Of a stretch of DNA of 33,815 bases, positions 21,999 through 29,249 are shown in pieces. A program made the position numbers and the translations under genes. Position 1 is the stretch's first letter; each line of letters begins with the position of its first letter. Origin of the DNA: a virus; the IMG/VR virus record IMGVR_UViG_3300007609_000056, positions 1-33,815 of that record, one strand, 5' to 3'. The notes below the pieces were generated by a model that saw only the letters and a list, made by a program, of their open reading frames with translations, was not told where the DNA came from and did no database searches.

Positions 21999-22645
21999 CG
22001 TGGCCCGATGTTTACCACGGGGGCGATGCCCGCTCTGCCACTGCCGCCTGTGGCGCGATAGCTCTGCGTGCGTCCACCCCAGCGGAACTTAGCGTCAAGC
22101 ATCTGCGGAAGGTACTCGAAGAACTTGTCGCCCGAGAATTCTGCCTGGTGGTCCGCGTCGTTTTGCAGGCGCCCATTCACTTTCTCGAAGGCCGCCAGCT
22201 GGCTTTCGCAAACCACCTTAATGACGCTCTCGGCCCCGATGGCCACTTGCAGATCATCGACCTTGCCGGCCCACATGGGGTGCGGGTCATCAATCAAGGC
22301 TCGATCCTCGTCGAGCAGGCCCACGAGGATATACACGTTGCGCAGCACGCTATCATCGGTCAGTACTTGGGCGGCGATGTCGGCGTCGATGCCGCTGAGC
22401 AGGAGCTCGACCTTGTAGGGCGAAACGTCTCGCCCTTCGTCAAGCTGGCTGATTCCCCCGAAGTCGCCCACCCCGTCCCAGGTCCGGCTCACGCCGCCCC
22501 AGTCATCGGCGATGATGGGACCGATGTCGTCGTGCAAATAGAGCGTGCCCGTGGGCGCGTCGAATTCAAGCTGAGTGAACACCACGGGCCGAATGACCGC
22601 GCCGTCGAGGGCTGTAGCATTGGCTGAGCTCAGGTCGCGGCTCAT
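21995..22645 (-). CDS. Tail tip hub protein (L position)
   Basis: The 216-residue protein has a hub-like pattern: VVFTQLEFDAPTGTLYLHDD, TWDGVGDFGGISQLDE, VELLLSGIDADIA and a C-terminal segment with SGDKFFEYLPQMLDAKFRWGG. Such proteins precede the K- and J-like genes in siphophages and occupy the place of lambda L. An iron-sulfur cysteine set like that of lambda L is absent. It starts at an ATGA overlap. Confidence 0.6.
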   Translation of the reverse strand: MSRDLSSANATALDGAVIRPVVFTQLEFDAPTGTLYLHDDIGPIIADDWGGVSRTWDGVGDFGGISQLDEGRDVSPYKVELLLSGIDADIAAQVLTDDSVLRNVYILVGLLDEDRALIDDPHPMWAGKVDDLQVAIGAESVIKVVCESQLAAFEKVNGRLQNDADHQAEFSGDKFFEYLPQMLDAKFRWGGRTQSYRATGGSGRAGIAPVVNIGPR

Positions 22646-23235
22646 GCGATCACGTCCTCAATGGCCTCAAGCGTGAAGGTGGAGAAAATGCCGGGCTGAT
22701 TACTCCAGCCGCTGGTGGGTGTGGCCAAGCGGAAGATGCCTTGCGGGCTGGTGATGGTGACCGCAGCATTGTCAGAAGGCGCCACTCTGAGCAAAGGCGC
22801 AAAGTTTACAGTCGATGTCCCGGCAACTATCGCGCAATCGGATGTTGCCATCTTGAGCTCGCCATTGACCGAGAATAGGTCGCCCTTGAGAAAAGAGAAA
22901 TTGCCCCCGGTCCAGCCGTCAATGACCAGCTGGTTGCCCGTGTATCCCGCCGGGATATTAACCGCCGGCGAGCCCACGCCATTGGCGCGGCGGGTGAAGG
23001 AGTGGTCCTGCAAATAGAAGTTTTCGGCGGAGTCTTGGAGCTCGCTCACAAAAGCCTGCATGATCGCTCGATCAGCGCCCGTGAGATTGTCGAAGGTGAG
23101 CGTCGCCCGCCAGCGGTTTCCGCCTCTCGCCGCGGTCTGAATCGCGCCCGAAAGCGGCGATACGAACTGCCGGCTGTTGCTGATGATCTCCCAGCTGCTG
23201 GCGGAGGGGACGATTGAGGGAAAGCCAAGCGGCAT
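22642..23235 (-). CDS. Distal tail-like protein (M position)
   Basis: The 197-residue beta-rich protein follows the tape measure, in the place of lambda M. It contains SGAIQTAARGGNRWRATLTF, a loop FYLQDHSFTRRANG and a C-terminal WSNQPGIFSTFTLEAIEDV. This layout is common in phage proteins that close the tail tube tip. The start overlaps the tape measure stop as TGATG. Confidence 0.6.
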   Translation of the reverse strand: MPLGFPSIVPSASSWEIISNSRQFVSPLSGAIQTAARGGNRWRATLTFDNLTGADRAIMQAFVSELQDSAENFYLQDHSFTRRANGVGSPAVNIPAGYTGNQLVIDGWTGGNFSFLKGDLFSVNGELKMATSDCAIVAGTSTVNFAPLLRVAPSDNAAVTITSPQGIFRLATPTSGWSNQPGIFSTFTLEAIEDVIA

Positions 23236-24923
23236 CAGAAGCGCCTCCGTGCAAGCATATCGGCGATCTCGGCCTTCTGCCGGCGGAGCTCGGCCGAGAA
23301 GATAGCGCGATCCTGGGCGCTAGCCCCGCCCGAGATGTTCACCACGGGCGCATAGTTAAGCCCGGCGCCGCCCATATTCTCGTTGGCGACGATGGTGCCG
23401 CTCCGGCCCGGTACCATGAGCTCCGGCCCGCGCTCGCCGACGAGGTAAGCTCGGCCCGCTGTCACGCTGCCGCCCTCTGCCCGGGCTCCGCCGAAGAAAC
23501 TGCCGATAGCGCCGAAGATGCTGCCCAGGCCCCCGGTCCCGCCGCTGCCAGGGAAAATGCTCTTGAAGGCGCTCATCAGCTGGCTCTTGAGCACCTCGGA
23601 GGCCATTTGCGTGAGGATGTTGGAGAAGGACCGGAGCATCCCGTCCTTGCCATCCGTTACGCCGCTGATGAGGGCGTCGGAGATGCTGGATTGCAGCTTG
23701 TCCGTCTCGGTCTTGATGGTCTCCACCGTCTCGGTGACGCCTTCAACGGATCCGATTTGTGCGCCCTTGAGCTCCTCGGCTGTGCGCCGCGAGGCCAGCG
23801 TGATCTCCTGAAGCGTCGCCATGACCCGCTCGGAAGGGAGCGGCCCCTCAAGGGCGTCGGTGATCTCCTGGCGGATCCGATCAGCCTGGCGCCCGAAGGC
23901 ATCGGCCAAGCCCTGAAGCGTCCCACTCACGCTCGTCTCGATCTCGTCCATGCCGAAGGCGCGAGCGAGCACGTTGTATTTCTCGATGAGAAAATCGACG
24001 GCCTTGGCCGCCTGGGCCATCCCGCCGAGCAGCGTATCCATGAAGATGGCAAAGGCCAGCTGCACATTCTTGATGACCAGGCTAAGCCCGAGAATCATGT
24101 CGCCGGCAAAGCCAAACGCCCTGCCCACCGCCTGCGCCACCCGCTGGCCGATGCTGCCGAAATCCTCGGAGTCGAGAGCAGCCTGGCGCAGCAGGTTGGC
24201 CGCGTATTCAACCGCCGGAGCAAAGGCGATGGCCAGCTGATTACCCACGCCCTGAAAGACTGCCCGAGCGCGGTCCATGGCATCATTCGCCGCCTCGACT
24301 TGCGCGGCGTCAACGCGGCTGATGGCTGTGCCCAGGGCAGATGCTTCGCCGGTCATCTCTCGAAGCGCGGCCGATCCACCACCCAGCGTGTTGACCAGCG
24401 CCACGCCCTCGGAGTCGAATAATTTCATGGCGAGGCGCACCCGGTCCGCCTGCGTTCCCACGCCGGCCATGGCATCGGCCACCACTTCCATCTGCTGATC
24501 AAGCGGCAGCTTGACCAGATCCTGGGCATTGATGCCGAGCTCCTCGAGCGCGCCCTTAGCCTCGCCTGTCCCGATGGCGGCTTCCGCCACCCGTCGGGTC
24601 ATGCGTTGCAGGGCCATGTTCATCGTCTCGGTTCTGACGCCGGTCAGGTTGGCCGCGTGCTGGAGTCCCGCCAGAGCCTCGGTAGTGGTCCCGATCTTGT
24701 CGGCGGTCTTGGTGAGGTTGTCGATGCTGGTCATCGACATCTTGGTGAAAGCGGCCAGGGCGCCAGCTGCGGCAGTTGCCGCGCCGGAGCCGAACTTGAG
24801 AAAGACCGGCGTCAGTCGGTTAATGCTCTTGCGGGTAGCCGCGGCCCCCGACTGGATACTCTTAAACGCCGCCGCGGTCTTGTCTTTCGCCAGGATTGTT
24901 AAGACGGTCTTTTGGTCAGCCAT
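23235..24923 (-). CDS. Tail tape measure protein
   Basis: The 562-residue protein is Ala-rich and mostly helical, with the typical tape-measure opening (TVLTILAKDKTAAAFKSIQ), hydrophobic segments near residues 45-60 and 255-290, and DNLTKTADKIGTTTEALAGLQ. The C-terminus has the GGARAEGGSVTAGRAYLVGERGPE motif common to tape measures. At about 0.15 nm per residue the tail would be about 85 nm, a short siphovirus tail. It starts inside the end of the T frame (ATGGCTGA). GGGA precedes the ATG. Confidence 0.85.
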   Translation of the reverse strand: MADQKTVLTILAKDKTAAAFKSIQSGAAATRKSINRLTPVFLKFGSGAATAAAGALAAFTKMSMTSIDNLTKTADKIGTTTEALAGLQHAANLTGVRTETMNMALQRMTRRVAEAAIGTGEAKGALEELGINAQDLVKLPLDQQMEVVADAMAGVGTQADRVRLAMKLFDSEGVALVNTLGGGSAALREMTGEASALGTAISRVDAAQVEAANDAMDRARAVFQGVGNQLAIAFAPAVEYAANLLRQAALDSEDFGSIGQRVAQAVGRAFGFAGDMILGLSLVIKNVQLAFAIFMDTLLGGMAQAAKAVDFLIEKYNVLARAFGMDEIETSVSGTLQGLADAFGRQADRIRQEITDALEGPLPSERVMATLQEITLASRRTAEELKGAQIGSVEGVTETVETIKTETDKLQSSISDALISGVTDGKDGMLRSFSNILTQMASEVLKSQLMSAFKSIFPGSGGTGGLGSIFGAIGSFFGGARAEGGSVTAGRAYLVGERGPELMVPGRSGTIVANENMGGAGLNYAPVVNISGGASAQDRAIFSAELRRQKAEIADMLARRRF

Positions 24924-25397
24924 TCTTTTCCCGCCTCATCTCAAACCAGGCCGCCCAGCCTAAAAACTCCCGGTAGTCCATCTCGCGAATCTCGGCGACC
25001 GTCTTGTGCAAATGCTCGGCCAGGGCGTACTGCATTTGCAGGTCGGGGTCGCCCCTCAGTTTCCCGAAACGTCCTCCGCGCTGGCGTCCTCGGCATTAAT
25101 CTCGCCCACGATACGCGCCAGCACGTCAGGATCGACGGAACGGAGGAGCTCGGTCTTTTCGATCTTCCGAAAGACCGGCTTGCCTTCGCCGTCGATCAGG
25201 CGGTGAACCAGGGTCATGACCATGGCCTCCGCGCTCTTGCCTGCGTTGGCCAGCTCCATGATCTCGCCGAGATTGTGGAGGCTGATGCCGGGCCGAATGT
25301 AAACCGTTGCGTCCCACTCGGGGATGCGGAGCTCACGCGGCTCGGCGCTCAGCTTGGCCTTATAGTGGCTCTTTGCCCTCTCCAGCAAAGTGCTCAT
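24916..25397 (-). CDS. Tail assembly chaperone GT fusion (-1 frameshift product)
   Basis: A -1 shift at the slippery heptamer just before the G stop joins the 113-residue G protein to 47 further residues, giving 160. The T part reads LRGDPDLQMQYALAEHLHKT and then REMDYREFLGWAAWFEMRREKNG, matching the gpT-like chaperone C-terminus. The T frame has no start codon of its own. G and GT together chaperone tape measure assembly in lambda-like tails. The T stop overlaps the tape measure start by eight bases. The product is inferred from sequence. Confidence 0.78.
25056..25397 (-). CDS. Tail assembly chaperone G
   Basis: The 113-residue protein is read without frameshift. It has the segment ELRIPEWDATVYIRPGISLHNLGEIMELANAG and ends EDVSGN. 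Position between the tail tube and the tape measure, size and the frameshift identify it as a G-like chaperone. It starts as TGATG overlapping the tube gene stop. Confidence 0.8.
   Translation of the reverse strand: MSTLLERAKSHYKAKLSAEPRELRIPEWDATVYIRPGISLHNLGEIMELANAGKSAEAMVMTLVHRLIDGEGKPVFRKIEKTELLRSVDPDVLARIVGEINAEDASAEDVSGN
25059..25065 (-). promoter_or_regulatory. -1 ribosomal frameshift slippery site G GGA AAC
   Basis: On the minus strand GGGAAAC lies immediately before the G stop codon TGA (25058-25056), in the frame G GGA AAC. Slipping by -1 gives GGG AAA, then CTG AGG in the open T frame. Lambda uses GGGAAAG at the same place. GGGGCGACCCC soon after could form a small hairpin. Confidence 0.85.
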
Positions 25398-25789
25398 CAG
25401 GCCACCGTGCTCTCACTGAGCGCGCCGGTGCCTTGCAGGCTCACCGATGCCTCGACCAGCCCGTCGAAGGCTGCCGTGCGGCTCACCTCGGTGACGATGG
25501 CCGTCCCCGTGTAGTAGGTGTCCGTGGAGCTGTCGCCCTCGGGGTATACCGCAAAGGTCACTTCCGCGCCGATGGTCAGAGCGCCCTGGCCATTGCTGTC
25601 GGTCTCGTCCCAGAAAACGTCCAGGCTGCCCGTGAACGTGGTGAGGCTCGACTTATAGGTTCGCGCCGTGTCGCCCATGGACGTGTCCTCGAGCGTGTCA
25701 GCGCTCTCGGCGACGGTCCAGCTGCGGACCTCGGCCACGGTGTTTGCGCCGACCTTGACGACGCCTTCGCTGCCCTTGTGAGTTGCCAT
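25397..25789 (-). CDS. Major tail tube protein
   Basis: The 130-residue protein has the tube-protein pattern of alternating strands: EVRSWTVAESADTLEDTSMGD, a loop ARTYKSSLTTFTGSLDVFWDETD, then GAEVTFAVYPEG and DGLVEASVSLQGTG. It lies between the U-like terminator gene and the G/GT chaperones, exactly where lambda has V. Rings of this protein stack to form the tail tube. GGAGG lies seven bases upstream. Confidence 0.82.
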   Translation of the reverse strand: MATHKGSEGVVKVGANTVAEVRSWTVAESADTLEDTSMGDTARTYKSSLTTFTGSLDVFWDETDSNGQGALTIGAEVTFAVYPEGDSSTDTYYTGTAIVTEVSRTAAFDGLVEASVSLQGTGALSESTVA

Positions 25790-25791
25790 GC

Positions 25792-25953
25792 TTAATCCTC
25801 CAATGCCACTGGGGCGTCATCGTCGGCCGGGGGCTCCGGCGTTTCAATGGGCTGCACCACCACGGTCCAGCCCTTTGACTGCATCAATTCTACCTTATCT
25901 GGGCGCACGCGGATAACCGTCTCGCGCCCGTCGCTCATTTCCACCAGGGTCAT
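25792..25953 (-). CDS. 53-residue protein between tail terminator and tube genes
   Basis: The ORF starts at the ATG at 25953, overlapping the tail terminator stop as ATGA; a longer frame has no better start. It reads MTLVEMSDGRETVIRVRPDKVELMQSKGWTVV and ends in an acidic Pro-rich tail. The segment VELMQSKGWT resembles small head-tail proteins of phages. Function is unknown, probably a minor structural or assembly protein. Confidence 0.6.
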   Translation of the reverse strand: MTLVEMSDGRETVIRVRPDKVELMQSKGWTVVVQPIETPEPPADDDAPVALED

Positions 25954-26393
25954 GCGCCCGCCTCCACGTCGTTCTCGATGGTCACATAGTCCACTTCGAC
26001 GGTCAGAGTGGCCCGCGCCACCGGCTGATCGCCGTCGCCGGAGAAATCGCTCTCGAAGGCGATGATCCGCGTGTCCTTGGCGTTGCCGCCCCGGGTGCGG
26101 TCGGTGTAAAGCGCCTCCTCGATCTCCACGCACGCGGCGTCGAGCAGGTCATCATAGGCCGTCACCGCCTTGGCGTACACGTCAACGCTCACGCTGAGCG
26201 TGCGCAGCTGCGTGCGCGGTGGGTTGATTGTGGCATATTCGGTGGCCTCGGAGCTCGTGTAAATGGCCAGGCCAGGCAAGCGATCCTCGGCGATGGGATA
26301 GACCCGGGTCTGGTAGACGTTAGCGCCCGTGGTCGCAAGCCCCGTCAGCGTGGTCTCGATGTTGTCGCGGATCAGCTTGCGAACGTGAGCCAT
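25950..26393 (-). CDS. Tail terminator protein, U-like
   Basis: The 147-residue protein has a terminator-like fold: an N-terminal helix HVRKLIRDNIETTLTGL, then VYPIAEDRLPGLAIYTSSEA, LSVSVDVYAKA and a C-terminal ATLTVEVDYVTIEND. Lambda U caps the tail and joins it to the head connector. It overlaps the FII-like gene stop as TGATG. Confidence 0.7.
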   Translation of the reverse strand: MAHVRKLIRDNIETTLTGLATTGANVYQTRVYPIAEDRLPGLAIYTSSEATEYATINPPRTQLRTLSVSVDVYAKAVTAYDDLLDAACVEIEEALYTDRTRGGNAKDTRIIAFESDFSGDGDQPVARATLTVEVDYVTIENDVEAGA

Positions 26394-26698
26394 CAGGGCG
26401 CCTCAAGCATGAGCTCGGTGATTCCCGTGCCGTCGGGCATCACGATGCGAATGACGTAGGTCACGCCCTCGACTGCGAGGGTGTCGCCTTCCGAGGCGTT
26501 CGGCACGTCAGCCGTGCGAGCAGTCACTCGGGGCTGGCGGACGGCGAAGGAAACGCCGCCCCCGGTGTCCACGGCCTCATAGGCATTGTCGAAGATGACC
26601 GTGATGCTGCTGGCGGACCCGCCGGAGGGCGTATAGGTCGCCGCCACGCCGAAGTCAGCGAGCATGATGAGGCGATCATCAGCGGTTTCCACGGCCAT
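26393..26698 (-). CDS. Head-tail attachment protein, FII-like
   Basis: The 101-residue beta-rich protein has the FII-like pattern LADFGVAATYTPSGGSASSITVIFDNAYE, then VTARTADVPNASEGDTLAVEGVTYVIRIVMPDGTGITELML. Lambda FII joins the filled head to the tail. It lies between the small gene at 26702 and the U-like gene. AGGA lies seven bases upstream. Confidence 0.75.
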   Translation of the reverse strand: MAVETADDRLIMLADFGVAATYTPSGGSASSITVIFDNAYEAVDTGGGVSFAVRQPRVTARTADVPNASEGDTLAVEGVTYVIRIVMPDGTGITELMLEAP

Positions 26699-26701
26699 GG
26701 T

Positions 26702-26917
26702 TTAGTCCTGGGCCTTGCGCGCCCGCGTGCGGCGGCGCGGCTTGGTATCTTCCGCCAGGCCAAGCGCTCGGTCAGCGAGCGGCTCCGGCTCGTCATGCGG
26801 CGCCACGCGCCCCATGGCCATCAATTCGTTAGCCTCGGCATCGTCGAGCTCAATCACGGCTCCCAGGCGACGCACTCGGCCAGCTGCTACGGTGTTGCGC
26901 AAAACCTTGTATTTCAT
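26702..26917 (-). CDS. Small capsid-adjacent protein (DUF7210/7302-like)
   Basis: The 71-residue protein begins MKYKVLRNTVAAGRVRRLGAVIELDDAEANELMAMGRV, a beta-hairpin and helix pattern found in small proteins after the capsid gene in many siphophages. The C-terminus is rich in Lys and Arg. AGGAGG lies four bases before the ATG. Its role is unknown; it may be an assembly or connector factor. Confidence 0.65.
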   Translation of the reverse strand: MKYKVLRNTVAAGRVRRLGAVIELDDAEANELMAMGRVAPHDEPEPLADRALGLAEDTKPRRRTRARKAQD

Positions 26918-26935
26918 CTCGCCTCCTAGGGATCA

Positions 26936-26953
26936 GGCCCCCCGAAGGGGGCC
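26936..26953 (-). other. Hairpin with UUCG loop after the capsid gene
   Basis: On the minus strand GGCCCCC and GGGGGCC enclose the loop TTCG, closing with a C-G pair, so the RNA is a very stable C(UUCG)G hairpin. It lies between the capsid stop and the next gene. No U-run follows, so mRNA processing or stabilisation of the capsid message is likelier than termination. Confidence 0.6.
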
Positions 26954-26972
26954 GTCACCTTAGTGCTTAGGC

Positions 26973-29249
26973 TTAGCTGCCGCCGTCGTTACCGAGGCAG
27001 AAGCTGACCGCGTGACGCACTGCCACGTCGCAGCTCTGAAGAGCCACCACGCGCACCGTGCCGCTGGTGCTGGCGGTGTAGGGATCGACCACGATGTCGA
27101 GGCCGCCGAACATACCGACCAGTAGATCGCTGAAGTTGCCGAAGTAGGCGTCCCCAGCAGCCACCTGGTTGGAGACAATGCCCCGATAGCCGTTGATGGT
27201 GCCGCCGGGTTCTACGACGAACCGACCTGATCCGCTGTCCACGGTGGTCGTCTTGAGTGCGCCATACATGGCCGCGCCCATGATGTACGCGAGGTTGCCC
27301 ATGAGAGCGTTGTCCTCGGCCACCTTGGTCTCCATCTCCACCACTTGGGCGAAGGTGGGAACGAGATCAGGAGCGGTTCCGAAATCAACGGTGTTGATGC
27401 CGGAGGTGTTCTTGATCCCGGTGGGCTGACCCGAGGAGCCAGAGCCGGAGAGCGCGCCGAGGTCAATCGCGAGAGCGATTGCAGAGGCGAGGTCGTCGCG
27501 GATGAGGGCTTCCACGTCGAGGCTCGACTGGATGAGCAGCTGACGCGTCACATCCGTGTGAGCACCGAGCGTGCGCGGCACCATGGACACGGAGCCCACG
27601 GTCATTTCCGACTCAGAGGAGGCCCCGCCTTCCGTAGCGATCCAGCCTGCGGCTGCTGCTGCGGTTTTCTTGGGGATCTTCACGTCGCCGGAAAGGCCAT
27701 TGAGCATCCGAGCGCCGGCTTGCATGACGGAGCTGGCATTGCGCAGCACGTCGATGAAGTCGCCACCACGGAAGTCGTCGGTGAACAGAGCAGCCTCGTC
27801 GGCGCTGTTCAGGTCGCGCTTCCAGTTGCGGAGCACTTCAGCCGGGAGCAGGATGCCCTGAGCAGCGCGACCGTACTGGTCGGACGCAGCGCGGGAGCAC
27901 TCAAACTCAAATGCAGCGGCCTCTTGAGCGCGGCGGTCGGTGGGGTTGGCCAGAGCGTGGATGGCGCGGATGATGCTGAAGCGCTTCACTTCTTGCTTCG
28001 TCATGCCCACGTCTTGAGCCTCGAGCGCACGCTCGGAGCCGATCACTTCGAGGAGCTCGCCACGGAACTCTTCGATGCTCTTGCCATCGGCGATTGCCTT
28101 GCGGGCCATCTCGCCTTGATTGTGCCGAGAACCGAGCTCGACGATTTGCGCAGCACTGCGCTGTGCGGCTTTGCGGGCTTCCGCCTCGACTGCCGCGATG
28201 TCCACTTGATCGGTCATTTTTTGACCCTCCTGGGGATTGTTGGACTCGACGGTGATTTGAGGGACGTGCCCGCTTCGACCAACGCCGACTGTCACGTCAG
28301 CGGGGATCGAGACGATGCTTGCCTCAACGGGGCGCCAGGATCGGGCCACATAAGTGTCCTTTTCCTTGCGCTCCAGCTTGTTGATCGCGTAGCCGATGGA
28401 GACATTTCCACGGATTCCGTCCACAACATCAGAAAAGACCTCGCTGGCCAGTGCGCCTTTTCCAAAACGCACCGTCGCACGGAGTCGCCGTGCCGAGCCA
28501 TCGAGCTCCACTGATTCAATGACGCCAATTTGCTGCTCGGGATCGTGGTCGAGCAGAAGCGGGGCGCGGCCGCTATTCAAGAAAGCCAGGTCAATCGCGT
28601 CGGAGGAGTGCTCAAGCACCTCCATGCCGAAGCTGCGGGCCACGGGCTCCTCAGAGGAGAGGGCCATGCGCACCCGGCGCTCGTCAGCGTTGACGGCCTG
28701 CGGATCGAGCTCCATGGCCCGATGCACCACCTCGGGAGCGGCTTTGCGCTCGGCGTCGTCTGCTTCAGCGTCGTCTGCTTCAGGCGCGGCAGGCTCGGCC
28801 TCGTCGGCCTCGTCGGCCGGCAGCTCTTCCGCCTTGATTTCTTCTTGGTCAGTCATGCCACGCTCCTCTTGGCGACTCTCCCCGTCATTATAGCCCCTTT
28901 CCGCATCATCAGCGTCATCCATGCGGTCGGAGATGTTATTGGCCCAAGTCCGGCCCGGATCGCCGCCCCACAAAGCCCACGCTATGCGCCCAGCCGAGGG
29001 GTAGCCCTCCTCGCCGGGGCTCCAACCCTGCCCCTGCTTGTCCACTTCATGGCGGGCGAAATAGGACACCATGCGCTTCACCGTGTCGAAGCTGAGCTCG
29101 CGCCGGTTGCTGATGTCACGAGCTCGGGCCACGCCGACCTCGGTGCCGCCGCGTCCGTACTCCTCGCGCCATGCGAGGCCGCGCTCGGCCTCCTCGACCA
29201 TGCCTTCGGTGGGGGTGGTGCTGATTTCCACGCCTTTATAGGTCGGCAT
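26973..29249 (-). CDS. Prohead protease / major capsid polyprotein with nested starts
   Basis: One 758-codon frame joins three parts. The first (about 1-131) has the TYKGVEI and KRMVSYFARHEVDKQGQGWSPG pattern found in phage head proteins. The second is an HK97-type prohead protease with H in LLLDHD and S in GNVSIGY. The third is an HK97-fold major capsid protein with FRGGDFIDVLRNASSVMQAGA. I start at 29249 because GGGAG lies six bases upstream, while the 29309 start has no such support. Two strong internal ribosome binding sites precede in-frame ATGs at 28856 and 28217, so the capsid may also be made separately as a 414-residue protein. It overlaps the portal gene by 14 bases. Confidence 0.85.
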   Translation of the reverse strand: MPTYKGVEISTTPTEGMVEEAERGLAWREEYGRGGTEVGVARARDISNRRELSFDTVKRMVSYFARHEVDKQGQGWSPGEEGYPSAGRIAWALWGGDPGRTWANNISDRMDDADDAERGYNDGESRQEERGMTDQEEIKAEELPADEADEAEPAAPEADDAEADDAERKAAPEVVHRAMELDPQAVNADERRVRMALSSEEPVARSFGMEVLEHSSDAIDLAFLNSGRAPLLLDHDPEQQIGVIESVELDGSARRLRATVRFGKGALASEVFSDVVDGIRGNVSIGYAINKLERKEKDTYVARSWRPVEASIVSIPADVTVGVGRSGHVPQITVESNNPQEGQKMTDQVDIAAVEAEARKAAQRSAAQIVELGSRHNQGEMARKAIADGKSIEEFRGELLEVIGSERALEAQDVGMTKQEVKRFSIIRAIHALANPTDRRAQEAAAFEFECSRAASDQYGRAAQGILLPAEVLRNWKRDLNSADEAALFTDDFRGGDFIDVLRNASSVMQAGARMLNGLSGDVKIPKKTAAAAAGWIATEGGASSESEMTVGSVSMVPRTLGAHTDVTRQLLIQSSLDVEALIRDDLASAIALAIDLGALSGSGSSGQPTGIKNTSGINTVDFGTAPDLVPTFAQVVEMETKVAEDNALMGNLAYIMGAAMYGALKTTTVDSGSGRFVVEPGGTINGYRGIVSNQVAAGDAYFGNFSDLLVGMFGGLDIVVDPYTASTSGTVRVVALQSCDVAVRHAVSFCLGNDGGS
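28215..28232 (-). promoter_or_regulatory. Internal ribosome binding site for the capsid part
   Basis: AGGAGG lies about eight bases before the in-frame ATG at 28217-28215 (MTDQVDIAAVEAEARK), exactly where the protease domain ends. Starting here would give a 414-residue capsid precursor, close to the usual HK97-type size with its scaffolding segment. Confidence 0.6.
28854..28868 (-). promoter_or_regulatory. Internal ribosome binding site for the protease part
   Basis: AGAGGAG lies six bases before the in-frame ATG at 28856-28854 (MTDQEEIKAEELPADE). It opens an acidic linker followed by the prohead protease domain. Starting here would give a 627-residue protease-capsid product without the N-terminal segment. 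Confidence 0.5.

Noticed and set aside
23214-24422. 402-residue plus-strand ORF opposite the tape measure gene
   Set aside because: It mirrors the tape measure frame in GC-rich DNA and has no recognisable motif.
27345-28514. 389-residue plus-strand ORF opposite the capsid gene
   Set aside because: Antisense shadow of the protease-capsid ORF; long only because of high GC.
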